DNA from: Eonycteris spelaea
Lineage: Eukaryota; Chordata; Mammalia; Chiroptera; Pteropodidae
Direction of reading: 5' to 3'
Length of the DNA stretch: 64,000 nt
NCBI GenBank assembly: GCA_003508835.1
Contig: PUFA01000003.1
Span: 23,197,501-23,261,500, forward strand
Positions within the stretch are counted from its first letter, which is position 1. The number at the start of each line of letters is the position of its first letter. The position numbers and the translations under genes were made by a program. The notes beneath the pieces were generated by a model. It was not told where the DNA came from. It searched no databases and saw nothing but the letters and a program-made list of their open reading frames with translations. This document shows, in pieces, positions 1-10,898 of this stretch.

Positions 1-374
1 TTTCTACCTAGTTTAATCATATATTTTTTTTCTACGTTACAGCCAGTATTGAATAACTAATATTAATGTGAGTGTATTAGTGTGTTGGGTATGTCTAGAT
101 GAAAAATGTTGAAGAAACAGTAAATTAAAAAACATGGGAAAATTTAGGAGGTTGGAGAGAACAGTGTAGAAATTAGTTCAAACAAATTGAGATGTGAGGG
201 GAAAAAAGCACATCTAGTTCATCTATACCTTTTATACTTTAAAGCTTTAGTGAAGATAAAGGGAAAGTGGCAAAAATGATTCTTAAATTCTTAATTCTCA
301 TTTACTGTTGAATATTGTGAAGTATTTTTATATGCGATATTGGAAGATAAACAGAACTATACTTTGTTTTTCAG
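1..374 (+). other. C18orf54 intron, 3' part
   Basis: This AT-rich intron ends in a TTTGTTTTTCAG acceptor at 374. An open frame from 308 reads through the acceptor, but its first 22 codons are intronic. No repeat or other gene is recognised here. Confidence 0.7.
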
Positions 375-1163
375 CTTTTGAAAATTTTGATCACAAAAAA
401 AGCTCCTTGTCTTTACCTTATAGAAGACAGACTGTTAATGACATAGACTCCATTAGCCTAACAACTGATGATCTATTAAAACTTCCGGCGGATGGATCAT
501 TTTCTTTTACTTATGTTGGATCAGGTCACCGAATTAGCAAGAAGAACAAGAAACGCATCGGGAAGCTGAGTTCATCGGACACTGAAAAGAGACAAAATTT
601 TCAAGAACCCTCCACCGCCATGGGCAGGAATAACTTAGTTACTCCTGTTGTATACGCAAATATAAATGGGAAGCAATGTGGTAGGCTAAAAAACCCAAAA
701 CTTGCGAATAAGACTAATAAATGCACTTCTGAACCATCTTTATCTTTTCCCAAGAAATCATCTTTTAAAGACAGTTCAGAGAACAGTCTTGAAAAGAATT
801 ACCCAAGATGGCTCACTGGTCAGAAATCTGATCTTAATGTTTCAGGAATAACTAGTATACCTGATTTCAAATACCCAGTCTGGCTTCACAATCAAGACTT
901 GCTATCTGACACAAATAGTCCAAGGAATTATAAAATGTTTAAAGAAGATCAGTGTTCCGCTAGACATAGTTATCAGGCACAAAGAACTTCTCGGCTTATG
1001 AGTAAATTAGATTGTTTTGATTATTCTTTTGAACCCTCAAACATTTCACATTTTTTGAGTGGTGATAAAGGATTAGTTAATGAATATAAATGTGATTCTG
1101 CACATAGCCAGTGTCAATGTGAGAATCCACTTCTCCCAGGACAATCCAAAAAGCCATTCAGTG
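375..1163 (+). CDS. C18orf54: C18orf54 large exon
   Basis: A 789-nt exon with acceptor TTTTTCAG and donor G|GTAATT. It enters and leaves in phase 1. It encodes a long low-complexity, Ser/Lys/Asn-rich part starting with [10 protein letters not shown] and ending PFSG. An in-frame internal donor-like site (CAATGTG|GTAGGC, cut after 680) has the same phase and would remove 161 codons. Confidence 0.85.
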
Positions 1164-4100
1164 GTAATTGTTTTGTTTTGTTTTTTAGAACTAAAGAAAA
1201 TGCTGTAAATTTGACCGAATATCTAGGAGATTTTATGTTATATTCTTGATGTAATGATCAGGTGATACTTCTGTTTTGAATTATTGGTCTTCATTTCTGT
1301 AGTATTTTGTGACTAGAAAATATCTTTAATCTCCTTTGTCTGAAATGTCATATTTTAACATAATTTGCTGTTAAAGATATATATTCCAAATTATTTGAAT
1401 CCTAGTTGCTTTTGTGAGATTTTGCTGTTCTTTGCATTTTTTTCGTAAAGAATTAATGTAATTTTTAAAAATAGGTGACAAAATTGAATTGCTTATCCTG
1501 AAGGCCAAGAAAAATCTAGAGCATTGTACTGAAGAATTACCGAAGTCTATGAAACAGGATGACAGCCCTTGTTCGTTAGATAAACTTGAAGCAGAAAGAT
1601 CATGGGAAAATATTCCTGTTACTTTGTAAGTAAGTTATAATGGAAAAACTAGTTTTCCAAATGATAAATATGTGAACATCTAATTTATTTTTAAAATAAT
1701 TTAATGATAATTAGCAATGGTAATAACATGGTAATTCTATAGAACATAATGTTCAGTGTTTCTTTGTTTTATATTACATTTTTTCACTTGTTACCACAAG
1801 GTGGTGTAATGTTTCATAACTTTAGGCACATTTTGTAACTTTTGTCTTTGTTACATGTCCCTTTTGTTGCACTGTAAAATATTGATACATGTTTAATAAG
1901 AATTAGAAGTAAAGCAATTATTTTGTAGATGGAGGAGTACTATGAAATTCTTGTTACTTTTTATTTTTTCTCTATTCTCTCCATATATTAGAATTATTCA
2001 TTTTTTTCATTTACATTTTGCTCTCAGTCATTTTCCTTAAGTGATGGTCTATTTTTCATATGGCCTGTTGTATAAATTTTTATACTAAGATTGTTTTCAT
2101 TTGTGCTTAACCTTTCTATGACCTTTCTCAGAATAATTTTAAAACTGTTCAACTAAATAACTGAGTGTAAACGCAGATTACTGGTTAGATAGAAAAGTTT
2201 TTTTCTTAGTGATGTTATCTAGACTCATCAGAAATGCATTCTTGGTAACCCTATATCCTTCCTTTGGTTCTGATATTTATTAATTTCAGTTGTCTAAACT
2301 TTAATTTTGTTATAGATGGAGTTTATTAATTCCTGGATTTTTTTTTTTATTACTTCTCAGTTAATTTTTTTTTTTTTTTAATGTGGACACTGACTATGAT
2401 ACGGGTTAGGAATCCCAGCTCTGTCACTTTCTTGCTGAGACACCTTGTACAAGTTATGTCTAATTTATACAATTTCTTTGTATAAGACCTTTTTCAAGTT
2501 CTTCTGCTTTGGGGTTGTGAAGATTACAATTGATAAGAAAATAAATATATGGTACTTAGAATAGTTTCCGACATATAATGATCTCTCTTGTAAATTGTAA
2601 TAGTGGTGGTGATTATCCAGAATATCTTTTTCTTTGTTCAGCTTCATTTCTCAATTGTTGGTTCAATAATATCTCTTTTTCAAATAGGTTAATAGCTCAT
2701 TTAATTCTTAAATTTATCTTTTTTATTTTTAATTTCTTATATCAGTTGGTCGGTGTATTAGTAAAGCATCATAACTGCAGTACTTTGTTTTCAGTTGGAA
2801 CCAAAGTGGGCGAGCAAATAATACCAGAGATGTTTAAGAGTAAAATTTTTGAATGCATTTAATGTGTTTTGTAATTAGATAATATAACTTCTGACTAGTA
2901 TAATTATTGTCATCAATAATTTGACCCAGTACCTTGCATACAGTAGTTAATTTTTAGAGGATTTAATTCATATAGTGAAGGGTATGTGAGAAGGAGGAAT
3001 ATACCTGGCCTCAATGTGACATTGGGAAATTATTATCAATCTGTCATAAAAATAAAAATTGACCTGGGCATATTCAAGGTAGTATAATACTAAAAGATCG
3101 AACACAACCACAACCAGATAATTGCTTTTTGTAAGTATTTATAATGGAAAATTCCAAACAAAAAAGTAGAAGAATAGTATAATGAATCCCTAGGTATCTA
3201 GCACCTGTCTTCAATAATCAGGTAAATGCTTTTGGTGATGGTGGGTGAATGTATGAACTCTTTTGGTAAAGAATGAGAGAAAAGGACTACTTACGAGTGA
3301 TAAAAAGCTCATAGTGAATTACAAAATCAAATGAGTTAATGCTGCTAATTAAGAAAAAATTAGCATTGTGACCTTTAAATGTTAACAAAAATATTCTTAG
3401 ATATCTGAGTACTTGAATTAGAAACATCTCATATTGATATATAAAAGAGAGATAGAATAAGTTTATTTTCTGTGAGAAAGAATTTGGTTTTGGGAAAATT
3501 CTTTTGCTGGGTATGCCCTTTTCCCCACTACTTCTTGAACATCAAGAAAGAAATTAATATTTATTGAGCACCTATTTAAGGTACCAGTTAATTTATGCAA
3601 TACTTCTATGAGGTAAATGGATTACAAATGTAGAAACTGAAGTTCAGATAAATTAGTTATGTAAGGTCATGTAGTAAGTGGGATTGGGATGTGAACTCGG
3701 GAATTTTAATTTCAAAATTGACTCTTTTTCTCACCCTCGTCTTTCCTGTATGTTAATGCTAGTTCTGGAGGGAGAGAGAAGTCTGTCTTGTTGCTTTGAT
3801 GTGGAAGAGCATACATATAACTGCCATCCCAGTAGAAAATCTTATAAATTTTGGGGGGATTTGAGTATTATTATTGGGTAACTGTTTAATTGGAAAAATG
3901 TACAGCTTATTTCAAATAAGTGAGCTTTTGGAGCACGGCCTATAGTTGAAGGCTTATTTGTTTAGTGGAAGACTAATGTCTTCAATTTCTTTATAGTTTT
4001 TCCTTAAAGCTTTAAAGGAGAAGCAAGGAGATAGAGAAGGTTAGCTCTGACACCAGTTTAGAGAGAAGATGAGTGAATTAAAGCAACATTAATATGAATC

Positions 4101-7100
4101 ATATCTGTAATGGTTATTTCTTAGTGACCATTTGTACTTAAATGATAACCATTCAATTATATACTATCTAATTTTTTAAATTGGGAACTAATTGCTTTCT
4201 TGTATCTTCAATCCTGTTTAGCAAATCTCCTGTGCCAGTTAACTCCGATGATAGTCTTCAACAAGCTTCAATGGCAAAGTGTGCTAAAGGGTGCCTCGAA
4301 GACTTTATAAATAATGATAATCAGGTGGGTGAAGCTAAATCTTTTTTAACTTATGAAAAGATTACTAATAAGTAAATATTGATTTCTAAGTTATTTGCAT
4401 ATTACAAAATAAAAAATGGCCCAAATCCCTTATAGGGCAATTATCCAATTTACAAAATCAGAATATGTGAATCTTGCAGGTAACCCCCAAAATAAAGTAT
4501 AAATGTGCATATGTACACATAAATGATCTATAATTTGATTTAGAAATATAAGCCGTGTTAAATGTTAAAATAATACTTTTGGGATCTTAACATCTGGAAG
4601 ATTTGAGAGGGTGAACATTCAAAATAAAAATTAGCTAAAAAATTTAATAAAATTTCTGTTTTCCTCCCGTGAAATTTATTAGAGAAAGTAGAGGCTGTCA
4701 GAATAGATCTGACCTGAGAGCTCTATATGAGATTCTGTAACATTCTATCAGACATACAAATGTTAATAACACTTATTAAGCATTCATTAGTGAATGGTAC
4801 AAAATAGCTCATATAATCTGTTCTGTGGTTTTCTTTTTTTGGTACTCTGATCTCTGTTTTGCATGAAAAGTTCATTCAAGGCAGACAGCAAATTCCGGAG
4901 GCAGGCTTTTGAAATCCTTAAGATCATCATCAAGTAACCAGAAAGTCTTCTAAACCAGTGGCTGGATGCAGATCATTTAGAGATAATGCCTCAGGTGCTG
5001 TCTCCAAGGCTATGGGAGTATAAGCCTAGCTGGATCATTATACTCCATTTCTTTTCTTAAAATTTTTGATAAAATGTAATCATTTTGAAGTGTACAGTTC
5101 TGTGTAGTAAGTACCCTTACATTGTTGTGCAACAACCATCACTACTATCTATCCATCTTTAGAATTTCGTCGTCTTTAAATGAACTTCTATACCTTTTAA
5201 ACACACTCCCATTCTTCCTTCCCCTCAGCCTCTGGCCAGCATGATCCTACTTTCTGTCTCTGTGAATTTGACTATCTTAGGAAGCTGTATGTCTTAGTTT
5301 GCTCAGGCTGCCATAACAAAATATCATAGGCTAGGTGGTTTAAACAACAGAATTTTATTTCTTACAGTTCTGGAGATTAAGGTGCTGGCTGATTCTATCC
5401 TGGTGAAACGCTATTTCTGGCTTGTTGATGGCTGCCTTCTCATTGTGTCCTTACATGACCTTTCTTTGAACTCTCTGATGTCTCTTATGAGGACACTAAA
5501 CCTACGGTATCAAAGCCCCACCTTTATGACCTCATTTAACTTTAATTACCCCCTTATAGACCAGCTACCTTCGAGGTTAGAGCTCCAACATGAATTCTGG
5601 GGACATAATTCAATCCATAGCATCATATAACAGGAATCATATATTTGTCCTCTGCGACTGGCTTATTTTACTTAGGAGAATGTCTTCAAGGCTCATCCAT
5701 GTTGTATTGTGTCAAAATTTCCTTTCTTTCTTGGACCGAATAATAATCCATTGTATGTATGTGCCATGTTTTGTTTACTTAGCCATCTGCTGATGGACAC
5801 TTGGGTTGTGTCCACCTTTTTGCTATTGTGAATAATGCTGCTATGACATGAGTGTACAGAAATCTGTTTGAGTCTCTGGTTTCACGTCTTTGGGTTTATA
5901 ACCAGAAGAGGAATCGCAGGATCATACAGTAATTCTGTGCTTAATTTTCTGAGGAATTTTCATGCCATTTTTTACAGCATTTGCATCATTTTACATTTTC
6001 ACATCATTTGTTTCCTAAACCGTGTTTGGATAGCTGTAGAGAGTGTTTTTAAAAAGTTTTTAGCCATTATACTTAACTTCGAATCTCTTCACCAGTGAGA
6101 GCCCACTTCTAATATTCTTAATGCTAGTTAACAACTTCCAGACTTAAAGTTTAAATAGTATTATATTATACTATACTGTCTATGCTGAAATATATTAAAT
6201 AACAAACATTTCAAGTGGCCTATTTGCCCCTTTGCGGATAGATTTCAGGACACAGCAACTCACCTTTTGTCGCTAAGTGCTGTTGTTTTCTTTGAAGGCA
6301 GGTAAGATCAGTGATAATTGAGGTGTGAGTGATTTATAGGTAGCAAGGAATGTGTGGCCCACGAATAGGTGGAAAACCAGCATTCTTTGTGTGAGAACAT
6401 TTAAAATTGTGCAGAGAACACTATTTGAAATTCTAGTGCTTGCTCAGCTGATACTAGTTTCATTTACACACCTGAAAAAAAGTATGTTGGCTTACTTGCT
6501 CTGGGGACCTTTCAGTTCTGAAAATCTGCGATTTTAAATGTACTAAATGAATGCATGCAAATGTAGACATGTAGTATTCATTTCAGAAGAGCAAAGACTA
6601 GAAAGAATATGCCAACCTGTTAACGACTGTCTCTAAGTAACTTCTGGGGACTGGGAAAGGGGAGGTGATGAGTTCAATATCATTTCAATTTTTAAAAACA
6701 TTTTATTGATATACATTGTTTGGATTTTTGCATTAATTTTATATTGAGGGAAAATAATACAGAATATAACTTTTTGCCCCTGACTTTGTATAGTTAATCA
6801 TTCTTCTGTTTTGAACTTAGAGCTGTACCCTTTCTGGAGGGAAACATTATGGCCCCGTTGAAGCCCTGAAACAAATGTTATTTAATCTTCAAGCAGTACA
6901 AGAAAGTTTTAATCAGAATAAAACCACAGAGCCAACAGGAGAAATTAAGCAAGTAAGCACAAACTTGACATGAATTGAGATATGTGAAGAGATAAGATAT
7001 CTTTCTAGGTCTTTTTTGGTTTGACCTCTAGCTTTGTGTTAATAAGCATGCCACATAATACATGTTACAGAGTTGGACTATTTTTTTCAGAAAGTAATTT

Positions 7101-10100
7101 ATTCAAATACTATTAGATTTCTGCAGTTGTATACCCTGAATGGATTGTTTTATTTGGTTTATTGTTAAAAGTACAACATCTTATTTAGATATAGTGATAT
7201 TACAACTATAGTATGAAAGGATTGTAAGAATTGGTTTTTTAATGCACTACAAAAATCGTTCTATATAGTCCAACTTGTATTTATAATTGGGGAAATGTGG
7301 AAAACCTTTTTCAACATTAGATTCTTCACGTACCTATGAAGTTTAATTTTGTTGCTATGTATTTAATGACTTTTGAATACAGTTATGTAAAGTTTTATTT
7401 TAAAACCTTTGTATTTTTTTGTGTTTCCTAGGAATTCAGAAATCTGTTTCTGCTTTGAGCTATTCCATAAGAGTTGAATTTTCTTCACAGTAGTATAGTG
7501 TTAATGAATATAGAGTTTATATTCTCCCAAGTCTGATTGTAAATTCTAATTCTACCACTTACTAGCAAGTACAATGTTTATACCTTTTTAGTTTCAGTTT
7601 TCTCTTTTTAAAGAAAGGTTGTTGAGAAATTGAGACATTATATTAAATACTTATTATAGTGCTTGGTAGCTGATGAAAACTTAATAAATACCTTATTAAC
7701 AAAATAATAAAACTTATTAAAAATTATTACTTAAAAATAATGATACCTTAAAGATGCTTTATTGACATTTTGTTGTTTAGTAGAGCTTTACGAAATTCAA
7801 TATTAATTACAAATGAGTGGATCAGCTTTTGGGAACTATCACAGCCTGCTCATTTGAGTTGTATTTTTTAATTTTTCTCTTTACATTCTAATGATCATAA
7901 CATTAACATACAGGACGTAATCCATCCTTATTTTCCCTCGCCTTTTAAACATTATTGAGACTTACCTACTTCAGTAAAGTCATAATTCCAAGCCAAGATT
8001 TGATAGTCATTGGACATACATTTAGAAGCATACTTTAGGACAATTGAAAGATGAATTTAAGGTAGTAGCTGTAGTATTTTTAGAAAAAAGAGCAAATAAA
8101 AATATTTACTGCTTTACTGAAAATTATTTGCTATAATTATTTCCTTGGAAATGAAGGCAATGTTTTTTAATATTCTTTTAAATATATTAAATAACATTTA
8201 AGTTTATAATTATATAATATTTTCAATATTTTGTTGTTTTTGGTGTTTTTAATAATAGGTTTCAGAAGATGATTTCTCTAAATTACAATTGAAGGAAAGC
8301 ATGGTTCCTATTACTAGGTCACTTCAAAAGTAAGTATTTTCTACTAATTTCTGAATATATTATGGATACAAATTCATTTTATTTATCCCTTTGATTGAAA
8401 TTAGAAGGTTGCAGGATGGAAATAAGAAGTTCTAAGGCTATAATAGTTATATTTAAGCTTCTTGAAACTTATTGTTTAATCCTGAAGTTTTCTTTTAAAC
8501 TTCTGCTATTTCCTGTTTAAAACGCCTACCTTCTGGTAACCACTAGTCTGTAGACCATGTCCATGAGTCTCTGTTTGTCCCGTTCATTTGTTGCTTTTAG
8601 ATTTATATCCCACATATAAGTGATAGCATGTGATTTTGAGCTTCTCCTGTCTGGCTTATTTTCCTTAGCATGATTATCTCGAGGTCCATTCATGTTGTCA
8701 CAAATGGCAGTATTTCATCTCTTCTTATGGCTGAGAAATATTCCATTGTCTCTATGTACCATAGTTTCTTTAGCCAGTCATCTGTCATAGGACACTTTGG
8801 TTGCTTCCAATGACATTGTTTTTTAAAGGCATAAAATAAGCTACATAGGATTAGAAAGGAAACTAGATATATTGAATAATAGTTATAAAAATGTTAGATT
8901 TCTAATTAGTAATATGTATTATTAATGCATTGAAAATGAAACAATGCATTTAAAATAACAAGGAAGTTAAAATTCATTTTGTAAAAACAATTTGTATGAA
9001 GACCTTTCGCATAGGTTGAATAAAAGCATTAAACCATGGTATGGTGTTGATCAGACAATTTAGAGAAAGGGAATATTGGAAAGGATTGATGTCTGAGTCA
9101 CCAGTGAGACCTCACTGTTCAGTGGATGAATAACTAGGCTTAAAGTTGTCTAATTTTGGCCAGTTCTGTCTTAGGAACTTTTGGACTGTAGACAGAAATA
9201 TATGTGTTCTAGCAGTGGGTTTAAAACCTATTATTTAATTTTTGTAACTATCATATAACTTTATAATTTTGAAATAGTGAAAATGAATATAAAAAATTTT
9301 GAGATTCCTGCAATTGATATAATGAGATATGAAAAATTTTCTGATTTCTGTGGTGCATGAGGTCACCAATTTTGGCCTGTTGCTAATCTATGGAAGGAAA
9401 TGCTAATTTAGTAAAGATAAAGATGAGGTGGTTTTACCTCATACAATTTGATAAACCTCTAAATTCAAGGGATCTATTGTCCTTGGAATTGTATACAATA
9501 AAATAAGATTCTGGCCTCTTGCCATTCTTTCTCTTGAATCAGAGCTAGTTAATAAATAATAAGCCTGAAAAGAAAAAGGAAGATCCTAAGTATATTTAAA
9601 AATTATCTTTTTTTCTCCAGTGTATCTGTAGGAAGAAAATTCTTTGAGTAGATAGATGTTACTATAGAATGTAGAAATAATAGACCCAGTAAATCTTACC
9701 TCTGATTATTTAGTAACTTTGGATCAGTTACTGTCATTTAGTTAATGAAGATGAGAATCTTAAAATTAACTGAAGTTGCCAAAATGATGGCAGAATCCAG
9801 ATTATTCTCATTACATTTGAGTAAAAGTGTCCAAGAAAGAGAAATGGAAAATAGATATAATGCAGTAATTAACATTACTAACTTTTTCCATCTCTTTGTT
9901 CTGGGTAAAGTGGAAGATGTATTATTTAATATACATTTATTGAGCCTGCATTAGAGACTGCAGAATGGGGTGTGTAGTCATTACTACCTTTCAGCTTACC
10001 TGAGAAATTAACCATTAGAGTTACTGCACACATTGTTATATTATTTCTCTTTTCTTGGTCTCTTATCAAAGATCTGAAATATGGTTGATTAACTGACATT

Positions 10101-10898
10101 TTCTGAGTGTCTCTCGAGAATCAAAGATAGGGAAGAAGGAATGGAGCAAGCAGTGTTTTTAGAGGAATACTGGAAAATTAAGGGCCTTTCCTTCCCGATT
10201 TGTTTGAGGGATGATTGCGTTTTCTCCATTGGTATCTGACTTACAATGTTAGCTTTATTTTAGAGAAAAACCAGTTTGTCAGTATAATACTGCATATTCA
10301 ACATAGTTGTCATTTGTTTCCTGCATGCTCAATAAAAATGAGGTTTCCTCAAAACTAGCTGATCCTTCAGTGATCTTTTAGAATTTTAGCTATCTCGAAT
10401 GTACATGTTAAATATGAGTTATGTACTTTATTCCTTAAATGGTATACATAGAATACCAAAAGAAAAGATATTATTTCATAGACTTATTGTGAAAATCACA
10501 TGAAAAAAAATGTTAAGTGTAATACAAATGATTCTTACTATTGTTTCTTATTGAACTTGGCAAACTTAAAAAAAAAACCTTGAATGTCAAAAATAAATTT
10601 TTTAAAAATGTAGAATTTTTAGATGAATTATTTAACCCTCCATTATTCAGCTCTCAAGGTTTTATAAGGAAAAATTCTCAAAGTTTGATATTTAAGTTAT
10701 TCTATAAATTTATTCCTCACTAATTTTGAAGTTAATAAATAATGTAATCACCGTTTCTTGCTGTCTGCGTTGCCTATTCAGTCCTTAATATTGCTTTATA
10801 ACGTGTTTTATACTTTTTAATGAAGGGCTTTGCACCACTTATCTCGTCTGAGAGACCTGGTTGATGATACCAGTGGGAAACAGTCACCGAAAATGTGA
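375..10898 (+). CDS. C18orf54: C18orf54 (LAS2) 3' part, six coding exons, 5' end outside window
   Basis: The coding exons are 375-1163, 1475-1625, 4222-4324, 6821-6952, 8259-8329 and 10826-10898. All introns are GT-AG and phases match (1, 2, 0, 0, 2), so one frame of about 440 residues stays open from the first exon to the stop. The protein is hydrophilic and rich in Ser, Lys and Asn. It has no membrane segment and ends in a predicted helical part (around [17 protein letters not shown]) just before the C-terminus SPKM. I recognise it as the lung adenoma susceptibility protein 2 family from the [11 protein letters not shown] and [10 protein letters not shown] stretches and from the conserved C-terminus. 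The following gene, DYNAP-like, agrees with human 18q21 synteny. The molecular function is poorly known; the name comes from mouse tumour-susceptibility mapping. The first window exon starts in phase 1 with no start codon of its own, so upstream coding exons must exist. Confidence 0.85.
1475..1625 (+). CDS. C18orf54: C18orf54 exon ([10 protein letters not shown])
   Basis: A 151-nt exon with acceptor AAAATAG and donor GTAAGT at 1626. It starts in phase 1 and ends in phase 2. It encodes [18 protein letters not shown] and continues to WENIPVTF, the last codon being completed by the next exon. Confidence 0.85.
2383..2575 (+). repeat. MIR SINE fragment
   Basis: The order of blocks matches MIR: 'atcccagctctgtcact', then 'aagttatgtct', then a degraded poly-pyrimidine 'ctgtaaaa' part and the 3' 'gtacttagaatag' part. 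It is old and diverged. Confidence 0.6.
3555..3725 (-). repeat. MIR SINE fragment, reverse
   Basis: This reads as reverse MIR: 'ttattgagcacctat', 'atgaggtaaat', 'agaaactgaagttcaga', 'aaggtcatgtagtaagtgg', 'tgaactcggg'. Confidence 0.65.
4222..4324 (+). CDS. C18orf54: C18orf54 exon ([10 protein letters not shown])
   Basis: A 103-nt exon with acceptor CTGTTTAG and donor CAG|GTGGGT. It starts in phase 2 (completing Phe) and ends in phase 0. It encodes [14 protein letters not shown] and continues to FINNDNQ. Confidence 0.85.
5065..6000 (-). mobile_element. Old L1 3' fragment, minus strand, split by an LTR
   Basis: Two pieces of one L1 read in reverse orientation. 5065-5289 runs from 'aagtgtacagttctgtg' through 'ctactttctgtctctgtgaatttgact'. 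5623-6000 runs from 'ggaatcatatatttgtcctc' through 'gactggcttattttactta' to 'aataatgctgctatgacatg'. The two pieces join cleanly across the inserted LTR, so the L1 is the older of the two. Confidence 0.75.
5290..5622 (-). mobile_element. ERVL-MaLR (MLT1-like) solo LTR, minus strand
   Basis: Reverse-oriented LTR with 'gctcaggctgccataacaaaa', 'tggtttaaacaacagaattt', 'cttacagttctggag', 'cattgtgtccttacatgacc', 'ttatgacctcatttaactt' and the end 'aattcaatccatagca'. This arrangement is typical of MLT1-class LTRs. It sits inside the antisense L1. No viral coding sequence is left. Confidence 0.65.
6821..6952 (+). CDS. C18orf54: C18orf54 exon ([14 protein letters not shown])
   Basis: A 132-nt (44-codon) exon, phase 0 at both ends, with acceptor GAACTTAG and donor CAA|GTAAGC. 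It encodes [17 protein letters not shown] and a helical stretch ([14 protein letters not shown]) that is likely conserved in the family. Confidence 0.85.
6953..8258 (+). other. C18orf54 intron
   Basis: AT-rich intron. It contains one MIR (about 7505-7690), listed separately, and otherwise nothing recognised. Confidence 0.7.
7505..7690 (+). repeat. MIR SINE fragment
   Basis: MIR blocks are in order: 'ctaattctaccacttactagcaa', 'gtttcagttttctc', then 'attaaatacttattatagtgc' and 'aacttaataaatacc'. Confidence 0.65.
8259..8329 (+). CDS. C18orf54: C18orf54 exon ([14 protein letters not shown])
   Basis: A 71-nt exon with acceptor AATAATAG and donor GTAAGT at 8330. It starts in phase 0 and ends in phase 2. 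It encodes [20 protein letters not shown] and SLQ, with the next Lys split across the intron. Confidence 0.85.
8330..10825 (+). other. C18orf54 last intron
   Basis: This holds an antisense L1 piece (8520-8815). The remainder (8816-10825) is AT-rich, with no gene or clear repeat that I can name. Confidence 0.65.
8520..8815 (-). mobile_element. L1 3' fragment, minus strand
   Basis: Reverse L1: 'taaccactagtctgtag', 'ctctgtttgtcccgttcatttgtt', 'cacatataagtgatagcatgtga', 'tctggcttattttcctta', 'ttcatgttgtcacaaatggcag', 'gaaatattccattgt', 'gacactttggttgcttcc'. Confidence 0.75.
10826..10898 (+). CDS. C18orf54: C18orf54 terminal coding exon and stop
   Basis: Starts after TGAAG at 10825 in phase 2. 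It completes a Lys codon and encodes [17 protein letters not shown] and KQSPKM, then TGA at 10896-10898. The acceptor (TACTTTTTAATGAAG) is weak in pyrimidines but gives perfect frame continuity and the conserved family C-terminus. Confidence 0.85.

Larger units (their letters stand above)
1626..4221 (+). other. C18orf54 intron
   Basis: This intron is AT-rich. It contains a MIR on the plus strand (about 2383-2575) and a MIR on the minus strand (about 3555-3725), listed separately, and a T-run at about 2364-2380. The remainder shows nothing recognisable; short open frames here (for example 2578-2862) have no coding character. Confidence 0.7.
4325..6820 (+). other. C18orf54 intron with nested L1/LTR
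   Basis: The middle of this intron is an antisense L1 3' part split by a MaLR-type LTR (5065-6000). The flanks are AT-rich with no further recognisable content. Confidence 0.7.

Noticed and set aside
308..374. Start of C18orf54 coding at the ATG/TTG-like codon at 308
   Set aside because: This part is intron; the strong acceptor at 374 begins the exon.
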